Positions 32,431 through 42,194 of a stretch of DNA of 64,000 nt are shown here, piece by piece; position 1 is the first letter of the stretch, and each line of letters starts with the position of its first letter. Position numbers and translations under genes: made by a program. Origin of the DNA: Breviolum minutum Mf 1.05b.01 (Eukaryota > Sar > Dinophyceae > Suessiales > Symbiodiniaceae); assembly GCA_000507305.1 (NCBI GenBank), contig DF239319.1, positions 62,001-126,000 on the forward strand, given 5' to 3'. The notes beneath the pieces are model-generated. The model worked only from the letters and a program-made list of their open reading frames with translations. It was not told the DNA's origin and did not search any database.

Positions 32431-32760
32431 GTGTTGCGTGTCAGCGGCCCCTCCACGATGGTATCGTTCCCAACCAGTAGTACTACTAGTTAGTAGTAGT
32501 ACTACTAGTTTCATTACTACTACTTGTGCTTCTACTACTAGTAGTAATGAAACTATTAAATATACAGTACAAATATATGTATGTATTACAAAAAACGTGT
32601 TGCGTGTCAGCGGCCCCTCCCCGATGGTATGGTTCCCAACTAGTAGTACTACTACTAGTAGTTAGTAGTAGTACTACTAGTTTCATTACTACTACTTGTA
32701 CTTCTACTTCTACTTGTACTTCTACTACTAATAGTATTACTTTTACTACTACTAAGAACA
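32431..32760. repeat. Tandem 166-bp duplication with TAG/ACT microsatellite
   Basis: GTGTTGCGTGTCAGCGGCCC starts at 32431 and again at 32597. Each unit continues CTCC(A/C)CGATGGTAT(C/G)GTTCCCAAC and then a self-complementary TAGTAGTACTACTAG run. The two units differ by a few substitutions and by microsatellite length. Confidence 0.85.
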
Positions 32761-32860
32761 TCTTTGAAAAATATGCTCGTCAAATTGGATCCTATTCCCC
32801 AGGAAGCACGGGTGAAAATTCCCAAAGATCTCAGAAGCCACCACCCAATAAGCAAGGATT
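32761..32860. repeat. Degenerate family A-like remnant
   Basis: GAAAAATATGCTCGTCAAATTGGATCCTATTCCCCAGG and AGCCACCACCCAA match the family A interior and right end. The left end has been replaced by the TAG-rich duplication. Confidence 0.5.
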
Positions 32861-33077
32861 TCTGGATCACCAATGTGTGGCCTTCGACCCATATGATCAC
32901 ATCGTCAAAACGGAAACCGACCTATTCTTATACTCCAAAATAGCTAACATTAGCTAACTAGCGGCTAGCGGAACCCAACAATGGAGGTTTGGAAGGGGAA
33001 TTCTCCGTTTCGAAGGACGTGATGTAATAATCCAGGACTAAAGTAGCCGAGTAACCGCCTCACTTGTTACTTGCAAA

Positions 33078-33500
33078 TTGGATGGGAAGAACATCCCCAA
33101 GTGTTTTTCAAGGCTTCGAAACACCAAAGACAACAAATGTATACACATATGTGGATTTATCAGAAGATGCCAAGACATTAAGATGCAAATTCTTCTTAAC
33201 ACATCGTCACTTGACGTCCTATTGCAACATCATGTGTCACGAAGCTCAATACTTATTGGATCCCGAAAGGGTATCGTTATTTTGCAGCACCCTGTAGTTG
33301 ATGTAGGATGTGATGTCACATTCCTCGATTCATCCAACTATAAGAAGAAACCAACCACACACCATTTACACCGTGCGGGCTTCATATTTCTTCCCTTACA
33401 TTTCAAATTGGTCATGACTTTTGCCCAGTGGAACATTTCAAGAACAAAACATATCGGATGTTGTTTTCGTGAAGTTCCTAGGTCTCTCACTCTTCCTTAA
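33078..33500 (+). CDS. 140-codon plus-strand open frame
   Basis: An unusually long open frame for this window, with LDVLLQHHVSRSSILIGSRK and VVDVGCDVTFLDSSNYKKK. A second plus frame (TNVYTYVDLSEDAKTLRCKF) overlaps it. I find no clear acceptor and donor pair bounding either. It could be an exon of the plus-strand gene that follows, or a decayed copy of something else. Confidence 0.3.
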   Translation: MDGKNIPKCFSRLRNTKDNKCIHICGFIRRCQDIKMQILLNTSSLDVLLQHHVSRSSILIGSRKGIVILQHPVVDVGCDVTFLDSSNYKKKPTTHHLHRAGFIFLPLHFKLVMTFAQWNISRTKHIGCCFREVPRSLTLP

Positions 33501-33678
33501 TTTACGCAACTTCCCCAACAACCCATTTGCAAGCAAGATGCTTTAGATCTTCGATATCACCCATGTTGTCACCACCAGATCCACTGTACCGGTGACCTAA
33601 ATGATGGAAGTTGTTTCGGCCCAAAAAAATGCCCACGTCTTGAGCCAAAAGGCTGAAGTCGGAATGGGGAAGACCCCC

Positions 33679-33820
33679 AAAATACAAACAAACAAACAAA
33701 CAAACAAACAAACAAACAAACGAACGAACAAAAGAACAAACAAACAAACTAACGAACGAACTAAATAACTAAGTATTGTACTATATAACAAACTAACAAC
33801 AAACAAACTAACAAACAATG
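33679..33820. repeat. (CAAA)n microsatellite
   Basis: About twelve near-perfect CAAA units from 33683, then decaying into AACGAACG and AACTAAC variants. The Phe/Val/Cys/Leu-rich minus frame here is a by-product of the repeat. Confidence 0.9.
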
Positions 33821-33952
33821 ACAGGTCATAGCGGGGTCTCACACATGGGTACCAAAATAAGACTGACAAACTGCATGCAACTGCATCCTTGAAGGCCTTT
33901 ATGTCCACTGGCTGATGCTTGCTATGGGAATGAAGACACATAAAATTCTCAG

Positions 33953-34084
33953 ACTAAGAAAAAAGTACTTCATCCTCCAACAATGGAGTGCTGATTCGTT
34001 CGAACAAATCGCATCAATTCGCACCATTGCAAGAAGGTCCTATAGGGGATGTTACGCCATGTGCATTAAAAGTGATGCGGAAAC
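33953..34084 (+). CDS. Exon candidate, IQ-like basic segment
   Basis: Plus strand, 132 nt between TAAAATTCTCAG and GAAAC|GTGAAG. The product contains LRKKYFILQQWSADSFEQIA and then ASIRTIARRSYRGCYAMCIK. The latter has the basic RG spacing of an IQ calmodulin-binding helix, although the Gln is missing. Another plus frame over the region ends in KREEREDTSGKQKQKEY, so the frame is not settled. Confidence 0.42.
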
Positions 34085-34502
34085 GTGAAGAGCGTGAAGA
34101 CACAAGTGGCAAACAAAAGCAGAAGGAATATTGAAGTGCTCCAAACTTCCAAACTACCAAGCAGCAAAGTATCGAAATGCCATTCTCTAGGTGCTGGTGT
34201 CTCATCATCCGAACAAAATACATCAAGTCATGGAATGTGTTTTGCAAATGTACGAACTTCAAACTCAAACTCATGTATAGATTGGACCATTTCCTCCATC
34301 CAGTAGCAAATACCACCCGGATTATCATATGGTTATATATCTTTAATCAGGGGAACCGGGGTATACCCTCACCTTTATTTATCATGATTGCATCCTTGGG
34401 GGACATTGCAACCCTCCAACCTCCGTGGTCCCACCTGTTTGAAGTGATGATTGGCCTGTCGACCGGCGATGCGACGTCAAACTTGACATGGGAATCTGCT
34501 AC

Positions 34503-34648
34503 CCGGGACCCTTGAAACGAACAGCAATTTTTTGCACCTGAAAAATGGATGGTAAAGGAATACGGCCTCGTTTCGGACTGTTTGGGTTTATTTCGGCCTA
34601 TTTTTGTTCATGGTGCGAACTCTTAGTTTCAGGGAAGGGAATCTCCCG
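34503..34648. repeat. Family C foldback element, long variant
   Basis: CCCTTGAAACGAACAGCAATTTTTTGCACC at the left and GGTGCGAACTCTTAGTTTCAGGGAAGGG at the right. The interior is expanded with CGGCCTCGTTTCGGAC. Confidence 0.6.
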
Positions 34649-34806
34649 TTCAAGTGGCCCTCATTCGTTCAAATGTTCAGGTTCCATGTATTTGGTGTGT
34701 TTATGGAGGTCATATATGAGATGATGGAAGGGAGGAATTTTTACCATCAAGCTGAAGCCAAGAGATTGTCGGATCATCCCAACACTAATTCTGGAAGACA
34801 CCAACC

Positions 34807-34921
34807 TACACCCCTGAAGTTTTGACATGGTTCACCTGAAAATCCGCCCCTGGAACAGAAGATTCCCAACTTGGAGAACCCATCATTTTCAGGTGAATCA
34901 TGTTAAACGTTTGCGGATTCA
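34807..34921. repeat. Family D foldback element
   Basis: TACACCCCTGAAGTTTTGACATGGTTCACCTGAAAAT faces ATTTTCAGGTGAATCATGTTAAACG. The interior TGGAACAGAAGATTCC matches the copy at 48267-48371. Confidence 0.7.
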
Positions 34922-35235
34922 CGGCTTCGCCCAAATTTTTTCCTGCATTCTGAAATGAGCTCCAGCATGGTACATCAAACGTTGTTCAGTCAGTACTCCT
35001 GGTAGTTGAAGACTTTGTGTAACCAGATTTGTGCTAACCTACATGGAGGCTAAGTATGGCCAAGTTGGATTCAAAGGGGTCGGTGTGTCAAGAATAGAGT
35101 TAAGGGGAATCCAAGCAGACTATCTGCCAATTTGCGTGCCACGTTGCGATGACAATCGTCAGAATTGTACTAAGTGCACGTGTTTCTATCAATAAACTAT
35201 ATCTACTAGTATCACTATGTACATCCACGGTCCAC

Positions 35236-35307
35236 CCGACCGCAGGGGGAAGTGGCAATGGTCTTTAAGACGTGCTTGCCACGGTGACTTGAGTGAAACT
35301 CCTGGCA
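35236..35307 (-). CDS. Short exon candidate on the opposite strand
   Basis: Minus strand between TTGTTTTTCACAG and GTCGG|GTGGAC. The product contains SSHRGKHVLKTIATSPCGR. Splice sites are good, but flanking evidence between 33.9 and 38.7 kb is for the plus strand, so this may be chance. Confidence 0.22.
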
Positions 35308-35642
35308 CTGTGAAAAACAAACTCGTGATGTCTGGTGTGTTGTTTTGGGATAAGCCGCTGGCTGAATCAATATGAGTCAAGTTTAAGCAAAAAAAAATGT
35401 TCAAAACAAAAAATGATAAATGAACATAGGAAACCACCACTGATACTGATTCAACATGTTATTTTTTGTAATCCATAGAAACTAAACACAAAAACCACAC
35501 AAATTTGGGTGACAAAGCATTGATATTTCCCCCTTTCGAAGAAAAACACCAAGGACCTCAGCTAGAATCTCATCATGAATTGATGTACTGAATGCATTGC
35601 TTGAACTTGGTAGGATGACAGTTGATTTTTGTCAAGTTTCAG

Positions 35643-35742
35643 GCAGCCACTTCGCATGGACGTTCATCCCATCATGGAAGTTTTGGAAGTTCTACCCTTC
35701 TGGCCGAATGAAATGACATCAATGACTTATAGAGGGACAAGG
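35643..35742 (+). CDS. Internal exon candidate
   Basis: Plus strand, 100 nt between GATTTTTGTCAAGTTTCAG and ACAAGG|GTACCA. The product contains RMDVHPIMEVLEVLPFWPNE and then MTSMTYRGTR. The acceptor has a good pyrimidine tract. The next candidate exon follows after only 73 nt. Confidence 0.43.
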
Positions 35743-35815
35743 GTACCACAAAGTAAAATAGAATACAAATCAAAACAAATCAGGATTTTGTTTGAATGCC
35801 AAGTTGATTTTCCAG

Positions 35816-35870
35816 GTGTTTTGATGGAGCTGTCCAAAAACCTAGGCCCTAGCCGCTTCTTTAAGAAACA
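35816..35870 (+). CDS. Short internal exon candidate
   Basis: Plus strand, 55 nt between GTTGATTTTCCAG and AAACA|GTACCA. The product is LMELSKNLGPSRFFKK. Paired with the exon at 35643-35742 across a 73-nt intron. Confidence 0.4.
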
Positions 35871-36005
35871 GTACCAGCACCTCTGTTCACCCCCTCAGCA
35901 CATGATGGCACACTCACTCTCTGCCGCAGCCATCACTTCCTGAGAGCCCAATTTTTGGTTTTCAGCGATCTTGAGAAGCCAACGAATCCTACACAAGTAT
36001 ACACG

Positions 36006-36110
36006 TACACCCTGTAAAATCAACATGGAACTCAAACATAGAGGTTTGGAAGATGATGTTCCTTTTCAATTGGATGATGTTTAGGTTCTATATCAATCCA
36101 CTTCTCTGGG
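36006..36110. repeat. Family D foldback element
   Basis: TACACCCTGTAAAATCAACATGGAACTCAAAC and TAGGTTCTATATCAATCCACTTCTCTGGG are diverged inverted ends. The GGAGGTTTGGAAGATGATGTTCC core is intact. Confidence 0.65.
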
Positions 36111-36645
36111 AATTCCATATGGTAGACCTATGATGTAGCCTGTCTATGTGTAAATAATGTATGTATATATGTATCTACATAGATAAATATTTATTTACTT
36201 CCATGAGAATAGTATGTATTCAAGGTTCACCAACCCTCTGCTTTGCTTTAGACCTTGAGATTCCTTGATTCCTGGGCCTTGAAACTATCTAACAGCTTTT
36301 CGCGTTCCTGAAAAGATGGCAGGGAGGGACCCCACCAAGGAAACTCATCTTCCAACCAACCCCCAGTGTTTTTGTTGTTGGCGCTATGTTTGTTAGTTTC
36401 AGGTACCCGGGTAACCTGTAAGCCTTCCAGCTTTTCTATGATAAGCTGGACCTAGAAATTGTCTGAAGTTGGCTTGTTAGATTTGATTCATTTCCCGTGT
36501 GCTGAAGCAGTTTATGTCAGTTTAGTTGATGAATGGTGTTGGGTCAATATGGTGGGGTTTTGCTTCCTCCAATCCAAATGTTTGTTTAGCTGTTTGTGGC
36601 AATGTTATTTCAAGTCCAACTCTAAGTTCTCTCTACAATCTTCAG

Positions 36646-36746
36646 TCAGAATTTGCAACATTTTGCAACATGTCGTTGAAACCAACCGCGGTGGAATATC
36701 CACAACTTTTCTGTGTTTAGATGCATTTCCTATTGAAAAGAAACAG
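36646..36746 (+). CDS. Internal exon candidate
   Basis: Plus strand, 101 nt between TCTCTACAATCTTCAG and GAAACAG|GTTTCC. The product contains RICNILQHVVETNRGGISTT and then CLDAFPIEKKQ. It lies inside a 149-codon plus frame (36459-36908). The splice-bounded part is the most convincing. Confidence 0.45.
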
Positions 36747-36993
36747 GTTTCCAGGCAGCTTAGTCAGCTATATTCATTGGAGGGGTACACTCACCATAGA
36801 TCGCCTCACATGGCCATCCACTTCGTCACTTCGTCCAACGAAACGAGAAAAACTTTGCTGCCCGAATATTCCAAATACTTAGCGAAAGTACTAAATAACA
36901 CCATGTAAATATATGAGTGGCTTTAAATTCTAAACAATACATGTTGTATCTATATAGTTGAAAAGACCATGTTGGTCACCCAGCTTTTGATAG

Positions 36994-37058
36994 GATGTAT
37001 TCATTCTGGAGAGGGAACTCCGATGCATTAAAACGTCAAGGAGCCGCCAACTTCCATG
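36994..37058 (+). CDS. Short internal exon candidate
   Basis: Plus strand, 65 nt between CACCCAGCTTTTGATAG and TTCCATG|GTAGTG. The product contains MYSFWRGNSDALKRQGAANF. Open beyond the donor as well. Confidence 0.4.
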
Positions 37059-37373
37059 GTAGTGGGATGTCATTCACAGGTGAAAAATCACCCATCCCAA
37101 AGAAACTTTACCATACATCATCCACCTCAAAACGCCCTCAAACAAAAACAATATATTCATCCCCCCCACCGAAAAAAACACAAGTGCAACATTATGAAAA
37201 TGATATAATCATTTTTCAAAAATCTGTTGTGACAAATCTCCTCCCTGAAAGGAGATCTCTATTGGAAAACACCATTTTTGGGGGGCTGTATATATTGGTT
37301 TCAGGGAGGGTATCACTTTAGTTAAACTATACCAGCCCAACCAATTCGTTGGAAAGGTGATTTGTGTCGCTAG

Positions 37374-37452
37374 CAAGTCGCAAAGCCATTGCCTTTCTGC
37401 ACCAAACATTGCCTGGAAATCGCCACGGGAGGACGGGAGGCCACCGTGGATG
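37374..37452 (+). CDS. Internal exon candidate, strand ambiguous
   Basis: Plus strand between GTGTCGCTAG and GTGGATG|GTAATG, giving KSQSHCLSAPNIAWKSPRED and GRPPWM. A minus-strand alternative (37342-37412, with MFGAERQWLCDLLATQ) also has fair splice sites. Neighbours favour plus. Confidence 0.35.
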
Positions 37453-37466
37453 GTAATGCTGGAAGT

Positions 37467-37567
37467 TTAACAGTTCGCACTGTTCGCCCCTGAAAATAAG
37501 CCATCCCAAAAGGAAAGTCATCTTCCAACCATCATTTTTCATGGGCGAACTGTTAAACTTCGGGGGT
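37467..37567. repeat. Family C foldback element
   Basis: AAGTTTAACAGTTCGCACTGTTCGCCCCTGAAAAT at the left mirrors ATTTTTCATGGGCGAACTGTTAAACTTCG at the right. The core is CATCCCAAAAGGAAAGTCATCTTCCAACC. Confidence 0.85.
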
Positions 37568-38058
37568 GCATTCTGCCTTCTGCAACAAAACATGTTAGTC
37601 TTTTCATTGATCTGCAAGTTTGAAACATGTCCAAAGAACATGTTAACGTGGTGGGATGTCTACACTTAAAGCTTAAAGATTAAAGGCTAAAGGTAGGTCC
37701 AAATGGCACCTGCAAAATGCTACTCCTTTAGACATCGTAACGATCTTAGTTGACATGTGATGAAATGATCTGCTGCTGCTGTTGCAAGAAAAACAGTACA
37801 GTAGTAAAATGTTTTTGAAAAAACAGCTCCTTTGCTCCAATTTAACACACAAACAGAGTACTTCTATACACTCTGGTAAACTAACATGAACTTGAATCCA
37901 GCTGTGCAATTCAATACGAATACAATCTATAAATATATTTATCAAAACAACTTTCAAACAACAGAAGATTTTCCATGGCTCTGATGGTTTTCTGATGTTC
38001 TCTAGATAGGATTTGAGCAAACTTTGGGGATGTCGTTGTTTTTCTTGTAAATTCCCCA

Positions 38059-38141
38059 ATTCTCAGCGATTCGTGGATGTCTTGGATGCCCAAATAATGT
38101 CGGGCCCACAACCCATGATGAACATCTCACCACAAGACGTA
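38059..38141 (+). CDS. Exon candidate
   Basis: Plus strand after TTGTAAATTCCCCAATTCTCAG, one of the best acceptors here. One frame gives FVDVLDAQIMSGPQPMMNIS before GTAACA. The minus strand also holds a long open frame (37960-38125, with FAQILSREHQKTIRAMENLL), which keeps the strand open to doubt. Confidence 0.35.
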
Positions 38142-38182
38142 ACACGAAATCACCGATAGATCTTTGTGTAAAAACGAAAATG

Positions 38183-38292
38183 TACACTCCCTGGAACTAA
38201 CATAGCCCCTGAAAACAGGCCATCCCAAAAGGAAACGATCATATTCCAACCATCCATTTTCAGGTGCGAACTGTTAGTTTCAGGAAAGGGTA
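38183..38292. repeat. Family C foldback element
   Basis: TACACTCCCTGGAACTAACATAGCCCCTGAAAA at the left, and a TTTTCAGGTGCGAACTGTTAGTTTCAGGAAAGGGTA right end. The core reads GGCCATCCCAAAAGGAAACGATC. Confidence 0.85.
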
Positions 38293-38382
38293 CGCTTCTG
38301 ATTCTTTGGGGAACAATGAACATGTGGAACTCACAAGACATTTCATGCAGTACAAAGATGTACGAACGAATGATCATCTCAG

Positions 38383-38515
38383 GTTCACCTATCTTAGGAT
38401 CCATCCACCCTAACCCCCAACCCACTCCAAACCCCCCACCCACCCAACAACCTCAATACTCCGCCCTTTCATCACAACAAACACCAACTCCGTTGTTTCA
38501 AGCCATGAAACCCAG
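38383..38515 (+). CDS. Pro/Gln-rich exon
   Basis: Plus strand, 133 nt between GATCATCTCAG and CCCAG|GTAAAC. The product is low-complexity: SIHPNPQPTPNPPPTQQPQY, then SALSSQQTPTPLFQAMKP. Pro/Gln/Ser-rich disordered segments are typical of transcription and RNA-binding regulators. Strand is well supported by composition and both splice sites. Confidence 0.6.
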
Positions 38516-38581
38516 GTAAACATACAGGCATATTAGAAGTAGGCATCACTTCTGGCAGAACACCACTCATTCTTGCCTCAG

Positions 38582-38621
38582 TGGTGCTCTCAATTCAGCT
38601 CTGTTCCTAAAAAATAAGCTG
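38582..38621 (+). CDS. Exon immediately upstream of a family A intron
   Basis: Plus strand, 40 nt from TTCTTGCCTCAG to CTG|GTTGGTGG, where the GT is the first GT of a family A element. The product is GALNSALFLKNKL, ending in phase 0. Removing the element joins it in frame to the exon at 38717. Confidence 0.55.
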
Positions 38622-38716
38622 GTTGGTGGTTTCAACTCAATTGAAAAGTATTAGTCAAAATGGGAATCTTCCCCAAGTAGGGGTGGAAATAAAAAATATT
38701 TGAAACCACCACCTAG
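38622..38716 (+). repeat. Family A element that is exactly an intron
   Basis: A 95-bp element running GTTGGTGGTTTCAACTCAAT to TATTTGAAACCACCACCTAG. It begins with GT and ends with AG, and lies between two plus-strand frames that join in phase. This is the clearest case of the element acting as an introner. Confidence 0.85.
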
Positions 38717-38746
38717 TTTCCTATTCTCTTAAATAACTCTGAAGAA
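38717..38746 (+). CDS. Exon immediately downstream of a family A intron
   Basis: Plus strand, 30 nt from CACCTAG to GAAGAA|GTAAAT, giving FPILLNNSEE. The frame continues the phase of the exon ending at 38621. The short length is a weakness. The exact boundary is the evidence. Confidence 0.48.
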
Positions 38747-39079
38747 GTAAATAATCATAATTCACCAAGCTGAAATACAAGGTTCCACGTTTGGACATGG
38801 ATTTTAACGTTTTAACGTCGGCAACGATGAGAAAATCTCAAATCATGATCCAGTCTTGGAGCAGACTGAATCAGATGATTGAATCAGGGTTTGCCTAACA
38901 AACAAAAACCATGTCATCACAGAAAGTCACTTTGAAGGTCAGTATTACCAAGTGATTAACTTAGCAAAATCGACTCTGATTCAGGCCTGGATTTTTTGGA
39001 GAAAGACTTGATCTATAGTACTCTATAGTTAACACTGTTTCACAAGCATAGAACGACCAGTTGAGAACATTAAACAATG

Positions 39080-39110
39080 TAAAGCAGCAACAACAACGAC
39101 AACGACAACG

Positions 39111-39144
<34 letters not shown>

Positions 39145-39215
39145 CTACTACTACTACTACTGCTACTACTACTACTACTACTACTCCTACTACTACTACC
39201 ACTACTGCTACTACT
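39080..39215. repeat. Compound (CAA)n-(CTA)n microsatellite
   Basis: About fifteen CAA/CAG/CGA units change abruptly at about 39143 into about twenty CTA units. The Gln, Leu, Ser and Val runs encoded in the various frames are repeat artefacts. Confidence 0.92.
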
Positions 39216-39287
39216 CCAATTATATACACCACATGAATCGCCAATCCAAGGTGTTGGGGGATGGACATCTACACTCACCTCTTGCCT

Positions 39288-39360
39288 CCCAGGAGCCTGC
39301 AAAAGCTTTAGATCTGAGACATGCTGATCCATTGGCAAATAGGGAGTTGGATTCTCCATA
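39288..39360 (+). CDS. Exon candidate, strand ambiguous
   Basis: Plus strand after CACTCACCTCTTGCCTCCCAG: EPAKALDLRHADPLANRELD then an in-frame TAG. On the minus strand the same island is bounded by ACCATCTCAG and AAGAG|GTGAGT and gives NAGTGLKDYGESNSLFANGS. Each looks like protein. I cannot choose between them. Confidence 0.33.
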
Positions 39361-39480
39361 GTCCTTCAGTCCAGTTCCAGCGTTGGCAGCTGAGATGGTT
39401 GCGAGAGCGACATCCACATGGTCTTGAAATCAAGAGATTCTCTAAGTGCTGGCACGATTTAGACATCATGACGATATAGA

Positions 39481-39545
39481 TGCAGTCTGTATTATATGTA
39501 TACATATAAATATATGTATATATAAATATATATATATATATATAC
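39481..39545. repeat. TA-rich tract
   Basis: ATATAAATATATATATATATA runs. Noncoding. Confidence 0.8.
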
Positions 39546-40570
39546 AACTCTGGTTTAAAGCTTCACGGAGCTTGGTTAGCACCCACCATCATTTGTGTTT
39601 GGAATTTCGTCGCTCGCCAAGTAACAATTCCAGCTTTCCGCCCCCCCCCCCAAAAAAAAGATCTGTTTGGGTCTCAAATGTTCAAAACATCTCTTTGGAT
39701 GCTCCCCCTCCCAGTAAAAGTGACCACCAGCATCATTACATCTTTTAGTAAGGAATCTCTATTATCAACCTTTATTTGCCACTGCTACTGGGAAGGGTGA
39801 CTTTCATCCCAAAACATCCCTATGTATGATCATATATCACCAAACCTCCTTAAATTCCCCTTATCATGAAAAAGTAAAATACTACCAACAAAAACAACAA
39901 CAATAAGTCCGCACTTCCACCTGCCATTGACATTTATATTTATATATATATATAATATATATATCTCTCTCTCCGCTGCTGACGACTCCCATTTCGGTCA
40001 CCAAGGATCTCAGATTGCCTTTGATGGATCGTCTCTAGAACTCGATCCATTTCTTCACAATAAGAATCAAATCCCAACACCTTTCCAGTCAGTCGTCATC
40101 ATGCCGATGTCAGCGTTTTTTTTTTAACACCCCCACAAAAAATGCCCATGTTTTCGGCATTTTTTTTGGCAAGCTTCAAGGTTTTTCATTTTTTTTGGAG
40201 GGTGGTGTTTCCCTACTAAACATGAAAGCATGTGAGGAAGGAGCGCATGATAAAATCAAACCCACCAACTTATTTACATATGTGTTTGCATGAAATCTAT
40301 GGAAATCCTGAGTAGTTTAAACAAAAAAATATCAAGATCATGGACTTGTCAATTATGAGCATGGTAGAACGGAGTCATTGTGCAAACTAAATCTAAATAA
40401 CTACAGGGTTTTGGTCCCAGCTCAAGTGGCATTTCAGCATGTTGGCCCCTGTGTTGTTTGGTGATGTGGTGGCATTGTTCGCTACTTTGTTCCTCTCAAA
40501 TTGTGAATTCCTGTATCAAGATGGAAAGGTATGCCCAGGAACAAAATCCCGACATTTCAGTTGAACATTG

Positions 40571-40774
40571 ACAATGGCAATTCGTCGGTTTTTCATTCCC
40601 ACACCTAAATGCCTCGGTTATTTGGAAGATCTGAAACAAATTTCTCAGCCCTTTCACGCAAAAGGTCGTTTCGGGTATGAATACCTCCCACTGCGGCATC
40701 TACACAAAATGAATCTTATGCCTGTGGACACAGTCCCTGACAAACCAAGAACTGTTGAGAAAACCATAGCAGCA
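40571..40774 (+). CDS. Exon candidate, strand ambiguous
   Basis: A plus frame with CLGYLEDLKQISQPFHAKGR and DTVPDKPRTVEKTIAA, open almost to the family A element at 40783. With a GTCACA donor it joins in phase to a frame after the element. On the minus strand 40613-40699 (GGIHTRNDLLRERAEKFVSD) follows TTTTGTGTAG and is also attractive. Confidence 0.33.
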
Positions 40775-40782
40775 TGTCACAT

Positions 40783-40880
40783 CTAGTTTGAGGTTTCAAC
40801 CCCTTCGAAAAATATGAGCCAAAATGGGAAATTTCCCCAAGTAGGGATGAAAATAAAAAATATCTGAAACCACCAAGCAG
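40783..40880. repeat. Family A introner-like element
   Basis: CTAGTTTGAGGTTTCAACCC at the left and ATCTGAAACCACCAAGCAG at the right. Both termini carry substitutions. The ATTTCCCCAAGTAGGGATGAA interior is typical. Confidence 0.8.
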
Positions 40881-40999
40881 ACATGCATGTTGATGAGGAA
40901 CTAACCCCATCATCCTCTACTCAGACTCTACCAACATTATGCCGCATCCAAGGAGCTTTCGGCATGCCAGTGGCATTGGTCCAAATCAAACTTCCTTAG
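40881..40999 (+). CDS. Exon candidate following a family A element
   Basis: A plus frame starting at the element's right-hand AG: MHVDEELTPSSSTQTLPTLC followed by RIQGAFGMPVALVQ and a TAG at 40999. It is either terminal or continues by an unseen donor. Ser/Thr/Pro content fits the neighbouring plus islands. Confidence 0.33.
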
Positions 41000-41300
41000 G
41001 GATTTTTTTTCGATAAAGCTCTGCAGGGTTCCAACCGAATTGCCCAATTCGTCAAAACATGGATCCATCCAAATGCAGTCCAAGTGTCTAGGATGAGTTC
41101 CCAGGCGCAAGATGGGACAATAGGTTTGCCTCGTGGATGCTTTCTTTTTTGGACATCCATTATAAAATAGCTACCCACTGGTAAACTAACATAGCAATGG
41201 AATATTCCCGTTTTCAATAGTAAATTTTTAAATACATCTTCGCCATTCCAGGCCCATTTTCCATTGCTACGTTACTCGAGTGTACGTTACATTGAATCAG

Positions 41301-41472
41301 AAATTTGGCCTTCACGCTCGTTGTCCTGATATGTTCGGAACCATTTTTGGTTTCAAGCAAAAGACCCTGCAGAATAGATCTTCGAGCATAATGATGCACC
41401 CCCAGCACCATCCCGACGCAATTCTACAGGCAAGCTTGCTGGGGTCCTTGGAGGGAACGAAACGATTCCAAG
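41301..41472 (+). CDS. Exon candidate
   Basis: Plus strand after TTACATTGAATCAG, open to TTCCAAG|GTGGCT. The product contains FGTIFGFKQKTLQNRSSSIM and a His-rich MMHPQHHPDAILQ. The minus strand is partly open too. Composition resembles the nearby plus-strand low-complexity exons. Confidence 0.4.
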
Positions 41473-42049
41473 GTGGCTTCAATCCTTTGAACAAATTTGA
41501 GTCAAACTTGGATCATCTAAGGATCATCTTCTCAAGTAGGTAGCAGAACGTCTAGAAAAATCAAACAAGATCTTTGAAACCACCATTTAGTTTCTTACAA
41601 ACCTCTCAAGTGGATGGCAAAAAATCAAATTTCTTTCGTGTTTGGAAGACATCCAAGTCGCTGAAAAATTGAGTCAATCTTGGGAGGATTCCATTCCAAC
41701 AAAACCACGCATCTAAGGTATTTTTTGGCGCAATCAATCTACCCAAATCAATGGAGGAGTTAAAACATGCTGTCGTTGTAAGATGGACTCACCCTCTTGG
41801 TTGCTCACTCCCCTAGTCTAACCACTCAACAAAAATGGATAGTTTCCAAGGACAAAAACATCAAAAACTAACCCTTTCGATTTTTTAAAGACTTTTTACC
41901 TATTGGTGGATTCTTTGCCCAAACCAGGTATCTCGCCCCCACCACCAAAAAAAAGAAAAAACAGATCAGTCTGCACCACATGAGGTGCACAGGTGTGTGA
42001 CTCTCACAAACCTCGAAACATAAACATTTGGTACTCCGATTGGAATCAG

Positions 42050-42194
42050 AACATGCTCCGATACATGCCCCAGCTAGCGGAAGGTCCACCTCTTTCAAAC
42101 AATTTCCCCAAACGTTTTGTTTCCCCCTCTGCGGGCCATCACCCCAACCATTTCCAAACAACTTCCATGGAGCAAAACTCAGTTTTTCGCTCAG
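42050..42194 (+). CDS. Ser/Pro/His-rich exon
   Basis: Plus strand, 145 nt between GATTGGAATCAG and GCTCAG|GTGGTT. The product contains MLRYMPQLAEGPPLSNNFPK and SAGHHPNHFQTTSMEQNS. Low-complexity and polar, like the exon at 38383-38515. Both may belong to one regulator-type protein. Confidence 0.5.

Noticed and set aside
32655..32900. Minus-strand Ser/Thr/Arg-rich frame resembling an RS domain
   Set aside because: It comes from the TAG/ACT trinucleotide repeat and a family A remnant, unlike the genuine RS exons at 29-32 kb.
33502..33941. Phe/Val/Cys/Leu-rich minus-strand frames that look like transmembrane proteins
   Set aside because: They are translations of the (CAAA)n microsatellite. The hydrophobic repeat FVCLFVCL disappears where the repeat stops.
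36795..36857. 63-nt minus-strand exon between GGGCAG and GTGAGT
   Set aside because: The sites are good, but it lies within a long plus-strand frame and between plus-strand exon candidates.
37960..38125. 55-codon minus-strand frame with FAQILSREHQKTIRAMENLL
   Set aside because: Protein-like, but the plus strand has a better acceptor (CCCCAATTCTCAG) and plus-strand neighbours. Kept only as an alternative in the 38059-38141 entry.
38961..39359. Poly-Ser, poly-Cys, poly-Val, poly-Gln and poly-Leu frames
   Set aside because: All are frame readings of the CAA/CTA microsatellite, with no splice-bounded context of their own.
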